42,260 nt of DNA from CAZBGQ01 sp964491515 (GTDB taxonomy: Bacteria > Patescibacteriota > Gracilibacteria > UBA1369 > UBA12473), in the NCBI GenBank assembly GCA_964491515.1, contig CAZBGQ010000011.1, positions 1 to 42,260 on the forward strand, read 5' to 3'. The notes below the pieces were generated by a model. That model worked only from the letters and a program-made list of their open reading frames with translations. It did no database searches and was not told the DNA's origin. A program made the position numbers and the translations under genes. Below, in pieces: positions 15,820-24,080 of the stretch (its first letter is position 1; the number at the start of each line of letters is the position of its first letter).

Positions 15820-16350
15820 ATGGCTACGGCGTATCTTTCTTTTGGATCAAATTTGGGTGACCGACTTTTGAATTTCAAGCAAGCGAAGGCGCAGCTTGAG
15901 TCGTTTGGCATTGAATTTGTTTGTGAGTCTAAATTGTATGAAGCGGAGCCTTTTTGTTATTGCGAGGAGGACAAGGATCAGCCGTGGTTTTTGAATCGAG
16001 TTTTTGAAGTTTCAACGGTGCACAGCCCTCTGGCGTTATTCCTTTTGTGTAAAGAGGTTGAGTCTCGTATTGGTAGTGACACGTCGTCTGTTTTGGAAAA
16101 TGGGACACGACGGTATTTCCCTCGTTTGATTGATTTAGATTTATTGTTGTATGGGCGGGAAGTGGTTGAGACGGAACTTTTACAAGTTCCTCATCCGCGA
16201 TTTCATAATCGTCGCTATGATTTGATTCCGTTGGCGGAATTGGTGCCAGAGCTTGTATGTCCTTTGTTGGATAAGACGGTGTCTGAGCTTTTGGAGGTGT
16301 GTGAAGATACGTGTGCGGTGCGTCTTTATGAACCGGTTTTAATGAATTAA
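15820..16350 (+). CDS. folK: 6-hydroxymethyl-7,8-dihydropterin pyrophosphokinase
   Basis: Transfers pyrophosphate from ATP to 6-hydroxymethyl-7,8-dihydropterin, giving the FolP substrate. Motifs: AYLSFGSNLGDRLLNF at the start, FLNRVFEVST near 62, EVESRIGSDT near 84, the HPPK signature PRLIDLDLLLYG near 107, and VPHPRFHNRRYDLIPLAEL near 127. 176 aa is a monofunctional FolK. It is 10 kb from pabB-pabC-folP, so folate genes sit in two clusters in this window. The stop is followed one base later by the ATG of the transketolase-like gene, so the two are cotranscribed. A FolB or FolE gene is not seen. Confidence 0.94.
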   Translation: MATAYLSFGSNLGDRLLNFKQAKAQLESFGIEFVCESKLYEAEPFCYCEEDKDQPWFLNRVFEVSTVHSPLALFLLCKEVESRIGSDTSSVLENGTRRYFPRLIDLDLLLYGREVVETELLQVPHPRFHNRRYDLIPLAELVPELVCPLLDKTVSELLEVCEDTCAVRLYEPVLMN

Positions 16351-16351
16351 T

Positions 16352-17158
16352 ATGGATAGTAAATTATTGCGATCATTGATTGGATCGCTTCGACTTCGGG
16401 TGCTTGAAATGGTGGATCGAGCTCAGAGCGGAGATGTGGCCATGAGTTTGGCTGTGTTGGAAGTGCTTGCTGCGTTGTATCTTGGTGAAGATAATGACCG
16501 TCCTATTGCGCAGTTGGATCCAATGAAGCCAAAATCTGCGTCTCGAGATTATGTGGTGGTGTCTGATTCTGCGATTGTTCCGGCCTGGTATGCGTGTTTG
16601 GCGGAGGCGGGATTTTTTGATCGAGATGAATTGAATCATTATGGGAAGCTGGGCGCGTTGCTCACGTGTATTCCCACGGTGAAAATTCCAGGAGTGGATA
16701 CGCGGGTGGAGGCCCCGGGACGGGGACTGGCCGTGGCAGAAGGGATGGCTCGGGGCCTTCTCTTAAATAAGCAGCCGAATCGTGTGTTTGTGGTGCTCAC
16801 TGATGAAGATTTAAAACTAGGATTAACATGGGAGGCTATGATGGGAGTGACCTACGATCGTTTGGCGAATGTGACATTGATTTGTTGTCATTCTGGATCA
16901 CAGAAGGTGGCGCCCCTTCAGGACAAATTGGAAGCGTTTGGCTGGAAGGTTCTCAAGTTGGTGAATGGTCATGATGTTAAGGAGATTTCTCTGGGTTTGG
17001 CGCGCGCGAAAGAATCGGTTCGTCAACCTACGTGTGTTTTAGTGTCGACGGTGTTGGCAAAGGGTGTTCCTTTTGCGGAAGGTAAGTTAGTCTATAGAGG
17101 TGCTCAGTTGTCTAAGCCGGAAATGACGGCGGCACGATCAGCGCTTGCTAAGCTTTAG
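16352..17158 (+). CDS. Degenerate transketolase N-terminal (TPP-domain) subunit homologue
   Basis: A 268-aa protein aligning along its whole length with the N-terminal subunit of split transketolases, but with cofactor and catalytic residues replaced. Where active enzymes have SKGH, GHP, GDGE and the downstream Asn, this has SDSA (about 71), CIP (about 106), TDED (about 150) and CCHSGSQ (about 178). The scaffold is kept: LAEAGFFDRDEL, GRGLAVAEGMARGLLL, LTWEAMMG, LEAFGWKV and NGHDVKEI. Thiamine diphosphate binding therefore looks impossible by the usual route. The partner Pyr-domain homologue is at 17695, with a DUF192 gene between. The next genes, prs and rpiB, are pentose-phosphate enzymes. 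I infer a pseudoenzyme, perhaps regulatory or structural. Confidence 0.82.
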   Translation: MDSKLLRSLIGSLRLRVLEMVDRAQSGDVAMSLAVLEVLAALYLGEDNDRPIAQLDPMKPKSASRDYVVVSDSAIVPAWYACLAEAGFFDRDELNHYGKLGALLTCIPTVKIPGVDTRVEAPGRGLAVAEGMARGLLLNKQPNRVFVVLTDEDLKLGLTWEAMMGVTYDRLANVTLICCHSGSQKVAPLQDKLEAFGWKVLKLVNGHDVKEISLGLARAKESVRQPTCVLVSTVLAKGVPFAEGKLVYRGAQLSKPEMTAARSALAKL

Positions 17159-17176
17159 AGTTTCTAACTTTCAATC

Positions 17177-17683
17177 ATGGCATTTTTTCATCGAAAACCT
17201 CAGTGGGGAGTCTATTTTTCACAAGTGATGGTAGGAATTTTATTGGCTGTGGTGCTGCTTTTGGGTGTGCCGGCTTTTTCTCTTCATCCTTCGCTTGGAA
17301 AGGAAGTGGTTGTGGTAGAAATGGCGTCAGGAGATGTGGCTAAATTTAAAGTAGAGGTGGTTTCTACGTTGGAAGATCAAGCTCGTGGTTTGCAGGGCGT
17401 GGATACGTTGAAGTCAAATCAGGGGATGTGGTTTCAGTATGAGTCTCCTCGAGAAATGGCGTTTTGGATGAAGGACACGTTGATTCCGTTGGATATATTA
17501 TTTGTGAATAGTGATCGAGAAATCATAACAATTCATGCGTCCGTTCCAACGTGTAGTGAATTGGATCCTTTGCAGGAAAATTGTCCTAGTTATTCGTCGG
17601 GTGGAAATGCGCAGTTTGTGTTAGAAATTCCTGGTGGTGAAGCGGTGGCACAGGGAATTCAAGTAGGAGATATAATTCGTTAA
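17177..17683 (+). CDS. DUF192 family protein with N-terminal membrane anchor
   Basis: A 168-aa protein. A hydrophobic segment at about residues 15-35 is a signal peptide or anchor. The rest is a DUF192 (COG1430) domain: VEVVSTLEDQARGLQGV, MWFQYESPREMAFWMKDTLIPLDILFVNSDREI and FVLEIPGGEAVAQGIQVGD. The FWMK-x-T-x-IPLDI-x-F core is diagnostic. The function of DUF192 is not established; it is usually exported. A Cys pair in VPTCSELDPLQENC could form a disulphide outside. The gene lies between the two transketolase-like halves, 18 bases after the first and 11 before the second, so all three are surely cotranscribed. Confidence 0.88.
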   Translation: MAFFHRKPQWGVYFSQVMVGILLAVVLLLGVPAFSLHPSLGKEVVVVEMASGDVAKFKVEVVSTLEDQARGLQGVDTLKSNQGMWFQYESPREMAFWMKDTLIPLDILFVNSDREIITIHASVPTCSELDPLQENCPSYSSGGNAQFVLEIPGGEAVAQGIQVGDIIR

Positions 17684-17694
17684 TAAGAAATTGT

Positions 17695-18114
17695 ATGTTT
17701 TTCAAAAAACGAACACTTAAAAAAGATGAAGTTAAGCCAGTTGTTCCAGCGGCTCCAGATTTGGATGTCTTGCTTAAGCAGCTAAAGCGACGTTATAAAA
17801 ATATGGTGGTTGTGGAGTTGGGCCGTTCGGCTCGGCATACATTTGCGCAAGCCGTAGGGTATGCATTGGTGGGTAAAATTCCTGTGGTGATTGGACCGGC
17901 CAGTATGATCGATGAAGGATGGGAAGTGATTCGTGACAATGTGGTGGGATCTCAGCTCAACGTTAAATTTCTGGTGACTTCTGGACAGGTGGATCGTTTC
18001 CCTGAAGGAGAAGTCATAAAAGTGGGGTCGCCAACAGAATTGGAGGGCGTATTACGGCAGATGATGGAAAGTTTTGGTCCGGCCTGTGTTTTGGCGTATA
18101 GTGAGGGTACTTAA
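17695..18114 (+). CDS. Miniature, degenerate transketolase Pyr-domain homologue
   Basis: A 139-aa protein whose residues about 22-135 match the pyrimidine-binding domain of transketolase C-terminal subunits in reduced form: ARHTFAQAVGYALVGKIPVVIGPA corresponds in two parts (46-57 and 58-69) to the family stretch around GIAEQnm-AAGLALAGKIPF, then WEVIRDNVVGSQLNVKFL and PTELEGVLRQMMESFGPACVLAY. The catalytic Glu of the IAEQ motif is missing, as is the His-containing THQ-x-x-ED region, and there is no transketolase C-terminal domain. It should not be catalytic. The likely partner is the equally degenerate N-half at 16352. Start ATG 17695 is followed by a basic segment (FFKKRTLKK). prs starts 11 bases later. 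Confidence 0.68.
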   Translation: MFFKKRTLKKDEVKPVVPAAPDLDVLLKQLKRRYKNMVVVELGRSARHTFAQAVGYALVGKIPVVIGPASMIDEGWEVIRDNVVGSQLNVKFLVTSGQVDRFPEGEVIKVGSPTELEGVLRQMMESFGPACVLAYSEGT

Positions 18115-18125
18115 TCCTTGCTCCC

Positions 18126-19070
18126 ATGCCTACTAAGCGCATCAAGTTGTTTGCCGGAAATTCCCACCCTGAATTAGCCAAAGAATTGGCGAAAAAATTA
18201 GGAATTAAATTGTCTCCTCAGGAAATAAAAAGATTTTCTAGTGGTGAGATTTATTTTCGTCCATCTGAATCCGTACGGGGACAAGATGTTTTTGTTTTGC
18301 AGACAGCGTCGGATAATGTGAATCAGGATCTGATGGAATTGTTTATTATGTTGGATTCGCTTAAGCGGTCTTTTGCGGATCAGGTTCATGTAATTATGCC
18401 GCATTATGGATATGCGAGGCAGGATCGCGTGGCTTCTCCGCGTGAACCGATTTCGTCTAAGTTGATGGCTGATTTGATCTCTAAAGCAGGGGCGGATCAT
18501 TTGTTGACTTTCTCACTTCATTCTGGGCAGACTCAAGGGTTTTTTGATTTTCCGGTAGATAATATTCACACGCATAAGTTGTTTTATGATTATTTTAAGA
18601 AGAAAAAATTAAAGGATGTAGTGATCGTTTCTCCTGATGCTGGAGGTGGAAAGGCTGCGAAGCGATTGGCAGATCCATTGGGTGTTAAAATTGCGATCAT
18701 TAATAAGACTCGTCCAGCTCACAATAAGGCAGAAGTTATGTCTGTTGTGGGTGATGTGGAAGGTAAGACGTGTATCATTTTTGATGACATGATTGATACA
18801 GGCGGTTCGGTGGTTGCAGCGCATGAGGCTTTGCTTAAGGAAGGTGCCAATAAGAATATTTATTTGGCAGCCACGCATCCGGTATTTTCTGGGCCATGTA
18901 TTGAACGACTTAAAAAAGTTAAATTTAAGGAAGTTGTAGTTACCAATACTATGCCGCTCCCTAAGGAGAAGCGGTTTCCGGGATTAAAAGTGATTTCTGT
19001 GGCGCCGATTCTTGGTCGAGCGATTAAGTGTATTCATGAAGGTAAATCGGTATCTGGTTTATGGGAGTAG
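18126..19070 (+). CDS. prs: Ribose-phosphate pyrophosphokinase
   Basis: Makes PRPP from ribose 5-phosphate and ATP for nucleotides, His, Trp and NAD. 314 aa, the usual size. Motifs: KLFAGNSHPELAKELA at the N-terminus, RFSSGEIYFRPSESVRGQDVF-like region (FSSGE, RGQDVF) near 38-55, MPHYGYARQDR near 98, the catalytic loop region VSPDAGGGKAAKRLA near 167, and the PRPP-binding loop IIFDDMIDTGGSV near 217. It sits in an operon with the transketolase-like halves and is followed by rpiB, which provides its substrate. Confidence 0.96.
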   Translation: MPTKRIKLFAGNSHPELAKELAKKLGIKLSPQEIKRFSSGEIYFRPSESVRGQDVFVLQTASDNVNQDLMELFIMLDSLKRSFADQVHVIMPHYGYARQDRVASPREPISSKLMADLISKAGADHLLTFSLHSGQTQGFFDFPVDNIHTHKLFYDYFKKKKLKDVVIVSPDAGGGKAAKRLADPLGVKIAIINKTRPAHNKAEVMSVVGDVEGKTCIIFDDMIDTGGSVVAAHEALLKEGANKNIYLAATHPVFSGPCIERLKKVKFKEVVVTNTMPLPKEKRFPGLKVISVAPILGRAIKCIHEGKSVSGLWE

Positions 19071-19098
19071 TGATTTTTATTTATTAAATGTTTATGTC

Positions 19099-19599
19099 AT
19101 GCGAATTTATATGGGATCTGATCATGCGGGATTTGAGTACAAGAAAGTATTGAAGGATTATTTAATTGAGTTGGGTCATGATCCTGTCGATCTTGGTACA
19201 TTCAATGGCACGGAATCGGTGGATTATCCAGATTTTGCGCGTGAAGTAGCAGAGAAAGTTTTTGAAAATAAGAGTAGTCGTGGATTATTGGTGTGTGGAT
19301 CTGGTACGGGGATGTGCATGGCGGCCAATAAGGGGGTTGGTGTTAGAGCGGTTGCTGCTACAACTGAATATTTGGCGGAATATGCACGCAAACACAATGA
19401 TGCGAATGTGCTTTGTTTAGGCTCGCGTGCGATTGATATTGATCTGGCTAAATATCTCACGAAGGTTTTTCTCTCAACTGATTTTGAAGGAGGTCGTCAC
19501 GAAGTTCGTGTTAAGAAAATGTCCACAATGGAAGGTGGCGAAGGCATTCACGAAATTAAGGTCAAGCATGTTAATGACTTGGGGACGAAGGGGGAGTAG
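19099..19599 (+). CDS. rpiB: Ribose 5-phosphate isomerase B
   Basis: Interconverts ribulose 5-phosphate and ribose 5-phosphate (LacAB/RpiB family). The start ATG 19099 gives MRIYMGSDHAGFEYKK, the standard N-terminus; the frame is open upstream into prs. Other motifs: DLGTFNGTESVDYPDFA near 38, the active-site Cys in LLVCGSGTGMCMAANK near 67, and KHNDANVLCLGSRAI near 100. At 166 aa it is longer than the usual 145-150, with a charged C-terminal extension. It is 28 bases after prs and its product is the Prs substrate. Confidence 0.94.
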   Translation: MRIYMGSDHAGFEYKKVLKDYLIELGHDPVDLGTFNGTESVDYPDFAREVAEKVFENKSSRGLLVCGSGTGMCMAANKGVGVRAVAATTEYLAEYARKHNDANVLCLGSRAIDIDLAKYLTKVFLSTDFEGGRHEVRVKKMSTMEGGEGIHEIKVKHVNDLGTKGE

Positions 19600-19629
19600 C
19601 TATAGCATGGGTTAACCGTGTAGATCTTC

Positions 19630-20571
19630 TTATTTTTTGCCGTAATAAGGTTGGTGAGCTACAAAATGAACTCTTTTCCCATTGATTGTTGTTGTTCGAT
19701 CATTGCTGCGGTGGTTGTGACCATAAGCGGCGACAATTCCTTCTTGTGGGTTGGCTAGAGGATGTTCAAGTAAGTTACTTCCCATGACAATGGATTTTTG
19801 ATTCCACCAAGTGCGCCATCCCTCTGGGGTGACTTTTTTCCCTAATTTTTTAGTCCAAAAGGCAGCTTTTCTTTCATCTTCTGCCGGGTCACAGATGAAT
19901 GGAATTCCAGTTTTGCGCTCGAGTCGTTCATGTTCTTCGGTTCTTTTAGGTACAAGAAATTTCACAAGCGAGGGATGCGGAAGTACGTGAGTCGCAACAA
20001 CATCAATGTCAGGAGTGAGTGCTTGGGCGGCTAAGTGTGTTAAGTCGGGGAAAGATCCTAATTCTCCTCCAAGGAGAGTTGTGCCGTCAGGATTTTCTTT
20101 ATAGTATTTGATAATGTCTTCCCTGGTTAGGCCTACAATTGATGGATCAATGAATTTGAGGTCATAGAATAGGTTGGCTAGAAGGATCCGTAGGCCTGTT
20201 CGTGTGCATCCGATGATAGGAAGATTTCGGGGAGAGTGGACTACATTTCCTGGGTATCTAAGGGTATGCCATGGATCAGGTCGCCCACGAAGATCGTGAT
20301 TTCCTGGGCTAAAGAAAATTTCTTCGAAGTGAGGGGATAGCCCCTCAAGTAGAGCATTTATTTGACCAGTTGCATCTTCTCCGTTTTCAGTTAAGAAGAC
20401 ATCTCCTAAGCAGAGAAGTGTGCTGCTCTGTTGAGCTCTTCTAATATGTTCTACGATTTGATCAGTAGGGGTCTCGAGGTCGTAATGCCAATCCGAACCT
20501 AAGTCAAAGCTAGTGCCTCGAACATCAATGGTCCTAAGGGGCGGAACTGGATTTTCGGTTAGCTCAGGCAT
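19630..20571 (-). CDS. Calcineurin-like metallophosphoesterase
   Basis: A 313-aa soluble protein with the full metal-ligand set of the metallophosphoesterase superfamily: DLGSDWHYD (D-x-H, about 22-30), LCLGDVFL (GD, about 53), SPGNHDLRG (GNHD, about 91), VVATHVLPHPS (His, about 196) and AAYGHNHRS (GHxH, about 283). The substrate cannot be told: family members cleave nucleotides, phosphoproteins, nucleic acids or diphosphates, and cyclic-nucleotide phosphodiesterases are among them. No signal peptide. It follows the unknown gene ending at 20619 by 47 bases, and its leader ends TTAATTAATTAACC before ATG. Confidence 0.85.
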   Translation of the reverse strand: MPELTENPVPPLRTIDVRGTSFDLGSDWHYDLETPTDQIVEHIRRAQQSSTLLCLGDVFLTENGEDATGQINALLEGLSPHFEEIFFSPGNHDLRGRPDPWHTLRYPGNVVHSPRNLPIIGCTRTGLRILLANLFYDLKFIDPSIVGLTREDIIKYYKENPDGTTLLGGELGSFPDLTHLAAQALTPDIDVVATHVLPHPSLVKFLVPKRTEEHERLERKTGIPFICDPAEDERKAAFWTKKLGKKVTPEGWRTWWNQKSIVMGSNLLEHPLANPQEGIVAAYGHNHRSNDRTTTINGKRVHFVAHQPYYGKK

Positions 20572-20618
20572 GGTTAATTAATTAAGAAGAAATAATTTCC
20601 CTTCGCCTTTGTGTATGG

Positions 20619-21839
20619 TTATTTCTCTGATGGCATATCTAGGGTTTTCGCGATTCTTAGGGTTGCCATGTCTTGTGGTTTACAAATCGCTGGGTCGGAT
20701 GGAGCGGTTGGAGTTCCTGGCATTTGAGGTAATTTTTGTAAAATGCCAGGCTCGTCATTGGCTTCCATGAGCATGTGTTGGAATAGACGAATGATTCCGC
20801 GCATGACGTGATAAACAAAGGTGGGCGGGTCATTGATTATTTGTTCTAACTCCTCTGGAGTAATGTCTGATGCTGCTGCGTATTCGGGCGCACTTAATCC
20901 TCTATTATATGATTGGATCATGCTCATATCTAGTGATAAAGCGTAGGCTGCTACAGGGTCCTCTGGATAAGCTTCGCTAAATTTTGCTCCCATTCCTAAC
21001 ATTGCTCCTGTTATAAATACATTCATGTCTCCATAAGTTTCTCCACTATGAAGAGCTTGTTGTTGTTCTCGCATTTTGTAAAACCTTCTTACGCTACTTT
21101 CTGCACATTCATAGATGTCGCTTAATAAACCATCTTCAGCTGGTACTCCTATATAACTATTATTTTGGCGGTTTTCGAGCTGAAGAATGCCACTGCTTTT
21201 GTTTCCGTTTTCGGGGTGCATTAAGGTGAAACTCATTTTCCATCCACTGTCTGGGGAAACTTCCATTCTTCCTTCGAAATCTTGGCCATTGAGCCTAGTT
21301 CCGAATGTTCGGTTCCAATTCCATCGGCGATCCATGTCTGCGGTTGGATAGGGTTTATCCAAATCCTCTCGTTCGGCAAATTTTTTCAAAAGGGCATTTA
21401 GCCCCATGATTTCTTCAGGCTGAATAGCTAATTTGGCAATTTCTACTCCCATTGGGTATAGTTTTTGCCTAAAGTGTTCATAAATGGCCTTTTCGACTGG
21501 TTCCCATACGGTTGTATGCATTTGGGTGAGCCAATAGGCGTGATCGGTTTCTCCACGTCTATATTCTCGATGTATGGTTTCTCCTGTCCAGGGGTCAGTT
21601 TCACTTTTATAAGTAAAAGATCTCCTGCATGCAAGCTGTTCATAGGCAGCTTGAGCTTTTTCATATGCCTCCATTATCTCTGGTACATGCCCAAAAAGTT
21701 TTGGAGTTTCATCTAAGATGAATTTGCAAGTTCCGTATCTAAATTTAGCTATAAGTCCTTTTAATCCCATTAATCCTTCGATTTCGTGAATGATGGTTTC
21801 TTGTTGAAGCTCTGGGGTCTGAAGTGTGTCTGGAGACAT
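20619..21839 (-). CDS. Hypothetical cytoplasmic protein
   Basis: A 406-aa soluble protein, mostly helical by appearance, with no recognised family. The first 150 residues are long amphipathic helices (IIHEIEGLMGLKGLIAKF, EIMEAYEKAQAAYEQLA). A middle part of about 185-245 looks like beta structure (GQDFEGRMEVSPDSGWKMSF). The C-terminal third is helical with an acidic, Pro-rich end. It has a strong promoter of its own and a 21-base leader holding CCTTAACCTAAAAAT. The metallophosphoesterase gene follows, so the pair is probably one operon. It has no hydrophobic segment long enough for a membrane helix. Confidence 0.75.
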   Translation of the reverse strand: MSPDTLQTPELQQETIIHEIEGLMGLKGLIAKFRYGTCKFILDETPKLFGHVPEIMEAYEKAQAAYEQLACRRSFTYKSETDPWTGETIHREYRRGETDHAYWLTQMHTTVWEPVEKAIYEHFRQKLYPMGVEIAKLAIQPEEIMGLNALLKKFAEREDLDKPYPTADMDRRWNWNRTFGTRLNGQDFEGRMEVSPDSGWKMSFTLMHPENGNKSSGILQLENRQNNSYIGVPAEDGLLSDIYECAESSVRRFYKMREQQQALHSGETYGDMNVFITGAMLGMGAKFSEAYPEDPVAAYALSLDMSMIQSYNRGLSAPEYAAASDITPEELEQIINDPPTFVYHVMRGIIRLFQHMLMEANDEPGILQKLPQMPGTPTAPSDPAICKPQDMATLRIAKTLDMPSEK

Positions 21840-21860
21840 ATTTTTAGGTTAAGGCTGATT

Positions 21861-21888
21861 ATTTTATATGGTTCCTCTTTTTTGTCAA
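21861..21888 (-). promoter_or_regulatory. Sigma70-type promoter for the gene at 20619-21839
   Basis: Minus strand: TTGACA (21888-21883), 16-base spacer, TAAAAT (21866-21861). This is the closest to consensus in the window together with the lysine-operon and 37038 promoters. The remainder of the 283-base gap 21840-22122 holds the AbrB-like pseudogene, an AT-rich run near 21960-21975 and the rpe promoter. Confidence 0.65.
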
Positions 21889-21979
21889 CCCCTAACAAGC
21901 AGTGATTTCCTTGAAGTCTCATCCTTGGGACAAGGAGGGAAGTTTATGTTTAACCTGTTAATATATATAATATTTCCGG

Positions 21980-22087
21980 TCACCTTATAAATTCAATGCG
22001 TACTTTGTCTCCTGGCTTGAGTTCGAGGAATTCGCGGACCGGCTTGGGACTGGTGGATTGGCCTTATGGGGAGATGGAAGTGTCCAT
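21980..22087 (-). pseudogene. AbrB/MazE-like antitoxin fragment with an in-frame stop
   Basis: Reading the minus strand from ATG 22087 gives MDTSISP, a TAA, then GQSTSPKPVREFLELKPGDK and VRIEFIR before TGA (36 codons in all). The part after the TAA matches the SpoVT-AbrB swapped-hairpin pattern 'KGQ(I/V)T(I/L)PK-x-VR-x-x-L-x-LKPGDKV'. The TAA stands exactly where the conserved Lys of KGQ belongs, so a nonsense change (AAA or AAG to TAA) is the simplest reading. No toxin gene is next to it. An intact 27-residue product from an internal start is unlikely. Confidence 0.6.
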
Positions 22088-22116
22088 TGTGGAGTTTGTT
22101 TCACGCATGCTAAAAT
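22087..22116 (+). promoter_or_regulatory. Promoter of rpe (leaderless type)
   Basis: TTGTGG (22087-22092), 18-base spacer, TAAAAT (22111-22116), then six bases and ATG 22123. The -10 box is good and the -35 weak. Confidence 0.42.
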
Positions 22117-22122
22117 CACGGC

Positions 22123-22758
22123 ATGAGTCTTCCACTAAAAATTGCTCCGTCCATATTGTCTGCGGATTTTGGTAAGTTGAATGAGGAAATTGCTTCAGTG
22201 GATGAGCATGTGGATTTTTTGCATGTGGATGTGATGGACGCTCATTTTGTTCCGAACTTAACGTTGGGGGCGCCGGTGGTGAAGTGTTTAAAAAGTCGTG
22301 TTCCGATGGAATGTCATTTGATGATTACAAACCCGGAGAAATATGTAGAGGATTTTGCAAAAGCGGGAGCGTGGATGATCACGGTTCATTGGGAAGCGAC
22401 GAAAGATAAGACGAAGGAAGTTTTGGAGCAGATTCGTGAGTTGGGAGTTAAACCGTCATTGTCTCTTAATCCGGATACGGATGTGGCAGAAATTGAGCCT
22501 TATTTAGATTTGGTGGACATGGTCTTGGTTATGAGTGTTCACCCTGGATTTGGAGGTCAATCGTTCATTGAGGAGGTGTTGACTAAGGTGACACGACTTC
22601 GTGAGCTTAAGCCGGAATTGGATATTTGTATGGATGGAGGAATCAAGGCGGATACGGGAAAGCAAGCGGTGGCGGCTGGGGCAAATGCGTTGGTGGCTGG
22701 CTCGTATATTTTCAAGGCAGAAGATCGATTAGCTGCGATTGAGAGTTTGCGGGGGTAG
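22123..22758 (+). CDS. rpe: Ribulose-phosphate 3-epimerase
   Basis: TIM-barrel enzyme that interconverts ribulose 5-phosphate and xylulose 5-phosphate. 211 aa, normal size. Motifs: APSILSADFGKLNEEI at the N-terminus, LHVDVMDAHFVPNLTLGAPVV near 33 with metal-binding His and Asp, MECHLMITNPEKYV near 65, LVMSVHPGFGGQSFIE near 137 and CMDGGIKADT near 171 with the second catalytic Asp. With rpiB and prs nearby and the degenerate transketolase halves, the window holds the isomerase arm of the pentose phosphate pathway but no evidently active transketolase. Confidence 0.96.
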   Translation: MSLPLKIAPSILSADFGKLNEEIASVDEHVDFLHVDVMDAHFVPNLTLGAPVVKCLKSRVPMECHLMITNPEKYVEDFAKAGAWMITVHWEATKDKTKEVLEQIRELGVKPSLSLNPDTDVAEIEPYLDLVDMVLVMSVHPGFGGQSFIEEVLTKVTRLRELKPELDICMDGGIKADTGKQAVAAGANALVAGSYIFKAEDRLAAIESLRG

Positions 22759-22827
22759 GTTTCAGGGGGGTCTTAATATTATGTGTCTCTTTCCCTTAAT
22801 TCGCATTAGGAAATAGGCCTCTTGGGT

Positions 22828-22856
22828 TTGCCGTTTTTTACCGCGCGATGTATTCT
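22828..22856 (+). promoter_or_regulatory. Promoter of the ald-asd operon
   Basis: TTGCCG (22828-22833), 17-base spacer, TATTCT (22851-22856). Predicted leader about 30 bases, AT-rich, without Shine-Dalgarno. The other sequence between rpe and ald (22759-22893) shows nothing else I can name. Confidence 0.45.
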
Positions 22857-22893
22857 TTTCGCGATCTTTTAATATTTTTTAAAACCCTGCCCC

Positions 22894-24078
22894 ATGATCG
22901 TTGGAACCGTTCGTGAAATTAAGAATAATGAAAATCGTGTTGGATTAACGCCGGTGGGTGTAGCTGAATTAGTGAAAGCTGGTCATCGTGTTTTGGTTCA
23001 AGAAACGGCAGGAATGGGGTCCGGTTATTCAGACGAAGATTATCGTGCGGTGGGTGCAGAAATTATGCGTGATGCAGCTGATGTGGCATCTGAAGTTGAT
23101 ATTTTAGTGAAAGTGAAAGAGCCGATTCGTGAAGAGTTTTATTTGCTTGATTTATTGAAGGGGAGGACGCTTTACACGTATCTCCATCTGTCCGGAGTTG
23201 AAAAATCTATCACCAAACGTTTGCTTGAAAATGAAATTACTGGGATTGCGTATGAAACAATAGAAGGTGAAAATGGTGGGTTGCCATTGTTGGCGCCTAT
23301 GAGTGAAATTGCGGGAGTGCTCGCTACCCAATATGGAGCACAATATTTACAGAAAAAATATGGTGGAGTGGGAATGACTATGGGGCATATTACGGGAACT
23401 GAGTTGGCTCATACTGTGGTTATTGGAGGAGGTGTCGCTGGAGAATTTTCAGCACGTACTGCTCTTGGAATGGGTGGTTATGTGACATTGTTTGAACTTA
23501 GAGATGAGCGTATTGCTGAATTGAAAGAGCTTTTTGCTGAGTTGTTTGGACCTCATATTTCAAAAAACCTACAAGTTCTTAAACCAGAAGAACCTATTTA
23601 CAGTAAAATAATTTCTGAGGCAGATGTGTTGGTTGGAGCTGTTCTTGTAAAGGGTGCACGTGCCCCAGAAGTAGTCAGTGAGGTTCAGGTTAAATCTATG
23701 AAACGTGGAGCAGTCTTGGTTGATATTTCAATTGATCAAGCTGGTTGTATTTGGGGAGCACGTGCGACTACTCATGAAGAGCCTACGTACGAAATTGATG
23801 GTAAAATTTTCTGTTGTGTGGCTAATATGCCAGGGCAGGTTGCTCGACAATCTACTCAAGCATTGACTAATGCTACGTTGCCTCATTTGCTTGAAATGGC
23901 GAACAAAGGTGTGGTTGAGACATTGACTGATTCATATAATCACAGTGGTCGTTTTGCTCAGGGATTGAATACCTACAAGGGGAAAATCACTTATAAGGTG
24001 GTGGCTGAAGATCTTGATATGGAGGCTTTATATATGGATCCGAAAGCAACTTTTGATCAAACGTCATTCAATATATAA
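22894..24078 (+). CDS. ald: Alanine dehydrogenase
   Basis: NAD-dependent enzyme interconverting L-alanine with pyruvate and ammonia. 394 aa. The N-terminal MIVGTVREIKNNENRVGLTP with the catalytic Arg, GAGMGSGYSDEDY-like ETAGMGSGYSDEDY near 39, LVKVKEP near 71 with the substrate Lys, LYTYLHLSG near 93 with the catalytic His, the Rossmann motif VVIGGGVAGEFSART near 171 and the closing AWTVATHEEPTY-like region ARATTHEEPTYE near 290 match the AlaDH/PNT family. It has no transmembrane PNT parts, so it is not transhydrogenase. asd follows two bases after its stop. Role: ammonia assimilation or alanine supply for the cell wall (inferred). Confidence 0.93.
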   Translation: MIVGTVREIKNNENRVGLTPVGVAELVKAGHRVLVQETAGMGSGYSDEDYRAVGAEIMRDAADVASEVDILVKVKEPIREEFYLLDLLKGRTLYTYLHLSGVEKSITKRLLENEITGIAYETIEGENGGLPLLAPMSEIAGVLATQYGAQYLQKKYGGVGMTMGHITGTELAHTVVIGGGVAGEFSARTALGMGGYVTLFELRDERIAELKELFAELFGPHISKNLQVLKPEEPIYSKIISEADVLVGAVLVKGARAPEVVSEVQVKSMKRGAVLVDISIDQAGCIWGARATTHEEPTYEIDGKIFCCVANMPGQVARQSTQALTNATLPHLLEMANKGVVETLTDSYNHSGRFAQGLNTYKGKITYKVVAEDLDMEALYMDPKATFDQTSFNI

Positions 24079-24080
24079 TT

